From Micromonospora sp. MH99 (lineage in GTDB: Bacteria > Actinomycetota > Actinomycetes > Mycobacteriales > Micromonosporaceae): a DNA stretch of 40,817 nucleotides. The DNA lies in the NCBI RefSeq assembly GCF_021442385.1, contig NZ_MUZA01000058.1:1-40817 (forward strand), read 5' to 3'. Shown in pieces: positions 38,387 to 40,817 of the stretch. The position numbers and the translations under genes were made by a program. Every line of letters begins with the position of its first letter. The first letter of the stretch is position 1. The notes under the pieces were generated by a model. That model made no database searches, was not told where the DNA came from, and saw only the letters and a program-made list of their open reading frames with translations.

Positions 38387-39253
38387 GTGACCGCCGCTTC
38401 CACCATCCGGCCCACCGCCAGCCCCACCGTGCGCCGTCGGCGCATCGCTCGCGAGCTCCGCCAGCTCCGGGAACGGGCGGGCATGACCCTCGACGTGGCG
38501 GCCCGTCAACTCGACATGTCCAAGAGCAACCTGTCCCGGATCGAGAACGCGCAGATCGGCATCAAGCCCCGCGACGTGCGGGCGGCACTCGCCCTGTACC
38601 AGGTCACCGGCGCGGACGCCGAGGCACTGATCGAGATCGCCCGGGGCGCGCAGCAACGCGGCTGGTGGCAGAACTACAGCGACGTGCTGCCGGAGTGGTT
38701 CGAGTTCTACGTCGGACTGGAGGCCGAGGCGGCGACGCTGCGCACGTACGAGGCCGAGTCGGTGCCCGGGCTGCTGCAGACCGAGGCGTACGCCCGGGCG
38801 ATCTTCCGCCGCACCGCCGGCGAGGACGGCCTGGAGCGCAAGGTCGCGGCCCGGCTGCGCCGCCAGGAGGTGCTGCACTGCGACGACCCGGTCGGGTTGT
38901 CGGTGGTCCTCAACGAGGCCGTGCTGTTGCGCCCGGTCGGCGGCCCCGCAGTGATGGCCGAGCAACTGGTCCACATGAGCCACATCGCCCAGTTACCCAA
39001 CGTGACAATTCAGGTACTGCCGTTCGCGGCCGGCGAGCATCCGGCGATGACCACCCCGTACGTGATCCTCAACTTCGCCGACGCCGCCGACGCGTCAGTG
39101 GTTTACCTGGATAACCTGACGATGGGCCTGGCTCTGGAGGATGCCGATCATGTGCTCGGGTATAGCCTTCTGCACGAGGAGCTGTGCCGGATGGCACTCG
39201 ATCCGGGGGCGTCGCTGACCCACCTCAAGGAGGCTTCTCGTAACTTTGCGTGA
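38387..39253 (+). CDS. XRE-family regulator with DUF5753 sensor domain
   Basis: A 288-residue regulator. The Cro/CI helix-turn-helix spans about residues 18-75 (LRQLRERAGMTLDVAARQLD, then MSKSNLSRIENAQIGI). The rest (GLEAEAATLRTYEAESVPGL, HIAQLPNVTIQVLPF, VVYLDNLTMGLALEDADHV) is the DUF5753 ligand domain specific to actinomycetes. Such regulators pair with a small DUF397 protein encoded next to them, as here, and control development or antibiotic genes in Streptomyces. GTG 38387 has no ribosome site; a possible -10 CAGACT ends six bases upstream, hinting at a leaderless transcript. Confidence 0.92.
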   Translation: MTAASTIRPTASPTVRRRRIARELRQLRERAGMTLDVAARQLDMSKSNLSRIENAQIGIKPRDVRAALALYQVTGADAEALIEIARGAQQRGWWQNYSDVLPEWFEFYVGLEAEAATLRTYEAESVPGLLQTEAYARAIFRRTAGEDGLERKVAARLRRQEVLHCDDPVGLSVVLNEAVLLRPVGGPAVMAEQLVHMSHIAQLPNVTIQVLPFAAGEHPAMTTPYVILNFADAADASVVYLDNLTMGLALEDADHVLGYSLLHEELCRMALDPGASLTHLKEASRNFA

Positions 39254-39294
39254 CCGCGTCTGCGGCACGCCGACGCAGACGAGAGGTACCACGG

Positions 39295-39495
39295 ATGACG
39301 GCGCTCGACCTGACCCGGGCGGACTGGCGCACCAGCACGCGCAGCAGTGGCAACGGCAACTGCGTGGAGGTCGCGACAGTCGACGGTCGGATCGCCGTCC
39401 GGGACAGCAAGGACCGCTCCGGCCCGGTGCTCGCGTTCGGTCCGGCCGCCTGGCGGTCGTTCCTGCACGGTCTCGGCGAGGTCCGCCGGGGCTGA
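39295..39495 (+). CDS. DUF397 partner protein
   Basis: A 66-residue protein, MTALDLTRADWRTSTRSSGN. The motif WRTSTRSSGNGNCVEVATVD, then IAVRDSKDRSGPVLAFGPAA, is the complete DUF397 domain. In known pairs the small protein works with the XRE-DUF5753 partner, and some are thought to antagonise or complete it. AGAGG at 39282-39286 suits ATG 39295; the longer frame starting at 39250 overlaps the regulator's end. It follows the regulator by 41 bases and is probably co-transcribed. Confidence 0.92.
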   Translation: MTALDLTRADWRTSTRSSGNGNCVEVATVDGRIAVRDSKDRSGPVLAFGPAAWRSFLHGLGEVRRG

Positions 39496-39523
39496 GTCTC
39501 CGGCACCGGTGCGAGACTGGGCC

Positions 39524-40817
39524 GTGCTCTCCGACGTAACAGTGGACCTGCCGGTCCGTCCGGCGTTGCCGGCGCTGCTGACCGCGCTCGACGCGGCCGG
39601 CGCCGCGGTCCTGGTGGCCCCGCCGGGCACCGGCAAGACCACTCTCGCGCCGTTGGCGGTGGCCGACCGGGTCGACGGCCGGGTGGTGATCGCCCAACCC
39701 CGACGGGTGGCGGCGCGAGCCGCGGCCCGGCGGATGGCCGAACTGCTCGGCGAGCGCGTCGGCGACCGGGTCGGCTACGCCGTACGCGGTGAGCGTCGGG
39801 TCGGTCCGGCCACCCGGATCGAGGTGGTCACCACCGGCCTGCTGGTCCGCCGGCTGCACCACGACCCGGAGCTGCCCGGCACGGGTGCGGTGCTGCTCGA
39901 CGAGTGTCACGAGCGGCAGCTCGACGCGGATCTCGCACTGGCGTTCACGGTGGAGGCCCGAGCCACCCTCCGGCCGGACCTGTGGCTGCTCGCGATGTCC
40001 GCCACGCCGGACACCGACCGGTTCGCCGCGCTGCTGGGCGGGACCACCGCCGCACCGGTGGTCCGGGCCGAGTCGGCGCTGCACCCGGTACGGCGGATCT
40101 GGGCGCCTCCGGCGCGGCCGGTCGCGCCGTCGGGGGCCGGGCCGGTGGACCGTGCCCTGCTCGACCACGTGGGCGCCACGGTCCGGCGGGCGCTGCGCGA
40201 GCACGACGGCGACGTGCTGGTGTTCCTTCCCGGGGCCGGTGAGATCGCCGCAGTCGCCGGCCGGCTCGGCGACCTGCGGGACACCGTCGACCTGCTGCCG
40301 TTGCACGGTCGCGAGCGCGCCGCCGAGCAGGACGCGGCCCTGCGACCCCGCGGCCCGGACGGCCGGCGGCGCGTGGTGCTGTCCACCGCGCTGGCCGAGA
40401 CGAGCCTCACCGTGCCGGGCGTGCGGGTGGTGGTGGACGCCGGACTCTCCCGGGTGCCCCGCATCGATCTGGCCCGTGGGCTGGGCGCGCTGATCACCGT
40501 GCCGGTCTCGCGGGCCGCCGCCACCCAGCGGGCCGGCCGGGCCGGCCGGGAGGCCCCGGGGTACGTCTACCGCTGCTGGTCCGAGGCGACCCACGAGCGG
40601 CTGCCCGCCCGGCCGGAGCCGGAGATCGCCACGGCCGACCTGACCGGGTTCGCGTTGGAGCTGGCCGCCTGGGGGCGCCCGGACGGCGTCGGGCTGGCGC
40701 TGCCCGATCCGCCGCCGGCCGCGGCGATGGCGGTGGCCCGGGACACCCTCGAGACGCTGGGCGCGGTCGATCCGACGGGCCGGATCACCGGGCGGGGCCG
40801 GGTGATCGCCTCGGCCG
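39524..40817 (+). CDS. hrpB: ATP-dependent helicase HrpB (partial, N-terminal part)
   Basis: The first 431 codons of a DEAH-type helicase, continuing past the right edge. Walker A is APPGTGKTT (Lys38, Thr39), followed by IAQPRRVAARAAARRMAELL (motif Ia), DECH at residues 126-129 in place of DEAH, AMSATPDTDRF (motif III), VFLPGAGEI, ALAETSLTVPGVRVVVDAGL (motif V) and RAGRAGREAPGYVYRCW (motif VI). This motif set, particularly FLPGAGEI and the DECH box, is characteristic of HrpB, a bacterial relative of RNA helicases with a largely unknown substrate. GTG 39524 follows the DUF397 stop by 28 bases. Confidence 0.92.
   Translation, partial: MLSDVTVDLPVRPALPALLTALDAAGAAVLVAPPGTGKTTLAPLAVADRVDGRVVIAQPRRVAARAAARRMAELLGERVGDRVGYAVRGERRVGPATRIEVVTTGLLVRRLHHDPELPGTGAVLLDECHERQLDADLALAFTVEARATLRPDLWLLAMSATPDTDRFAALLGGTTAAPVVRAESALHPVRRIWAPPARPVAPSGAGPVDRALLDHVGATVRRALREHDGDVLVFLPGAGEIAAVAGRLGDLRDTVDLLPLHGRERAAEQDAALRPRGPDGRRRVVLSTALAETSLTVPGVRVVVDAGLSRVPRIDLARGLGALITVPVSRAAATQRAGRAGREAPGYVYRCWSEATHERLPARPEPEIATADLTGFALELAAWGRPDGVGLALPDPPPAAAMAVARDTLETLGAVDPTGRITGRGRVIASA

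Noticed and set aside
1..40817. CRISPR array, insertion sequence, integrase, tRNA or rRNA
   Set aside because: No spaced direct repeats, transposase motifs, cloverleaf or rRNA segments were recognised anywhere in the window.

Overview
The window is very GC-rich, with tightly packed, strongly GC3-biased genes, frequent GTG starts, overlapping stop/start codons and paired XRE/DUF397 genes. Together these point to a filamentous actinomycete, most likely Micromonosporaceae (Micromonospora-like); this is inferred from protein style, since no rRNA or tRNA lies here. I see no insertion sequence, CRISPR array, tRNA or integrase, so it reads as ordinary chromosome with some damaged genes.

Layout. 1-4.9 kb (minus strand): a translationally coupled operon for an activated heptose and its transfer: a GmhB-type phosphatase fused to a family 9 (heptosyl-type) glycosyltransferase, two GT4-like glycosyltransferases, GmhA and a truncated HldE-like kinase. 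5-9 kb: SRPBCC protein, SDR, polyprenol-phosphate mannose synthase, and a phytoene-dehydrogenase-like flavoprotein. 9-13.4 kb: a stress-flavoured block (aldehyde dehydrogenase with an internal deletion, ChaB-like, YihY/BrkB, DUF2795-like, SRPBCC, a small acidic protein). Several of these genes carry a GTTT-N15/16-GGGTA(C/G) promoter, the signature of SigB/SigF-type sigma factors. 13.3-17 kb: an MFS transporter interrupted by one TGA codon, small conserved proteins, and an MscS-related membrane protein. 17-25.9 kb: an orphan PAS-GAF-SpoIIE-HATPase phosphatase, HAD phosphatase, Na+/H+ antiporter, renalase-like oxidase, DUF3072, metallophosphoesterase, GH15 hydrolase and a general-stress membrane protein. 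25.9-31.5 kb: three regulator modules with visible palindromes: HxlR with a divergent membrane protein, TetR with a divergent FBP zinc-finger protein, and MarR with pirin. 31.5-35.4 kb: a 42-residue membrane protein, phospholipase D, an ADC-like protein, and a SigB/SigF-type sigma factor. 35.4-40.8 kb: acetyltransferase and APC permease, GOLPH3-like protein, divergent XRE-DUF5753 with DUF397, and a truncated HrpB helicase.

How it fits together. The sigma factor at 34.5 kb, the SpoIIE phosphatase at 17.2 kb and the cluster of GTTT/GGGTA promoters suggest that a general stress regulon occupies much of the window; this link is inferred. Three genes look damaged: a probable frameshift at the GmhB-GT9 start, a deletion in the aldehyde dehydrogenase, and a nonsense codon in the MFS gene. 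Sequencing error cannot be excluded for any of them. Eight strong hairpins lie mostly between convergent genes and probably act as bidirectional terminators.
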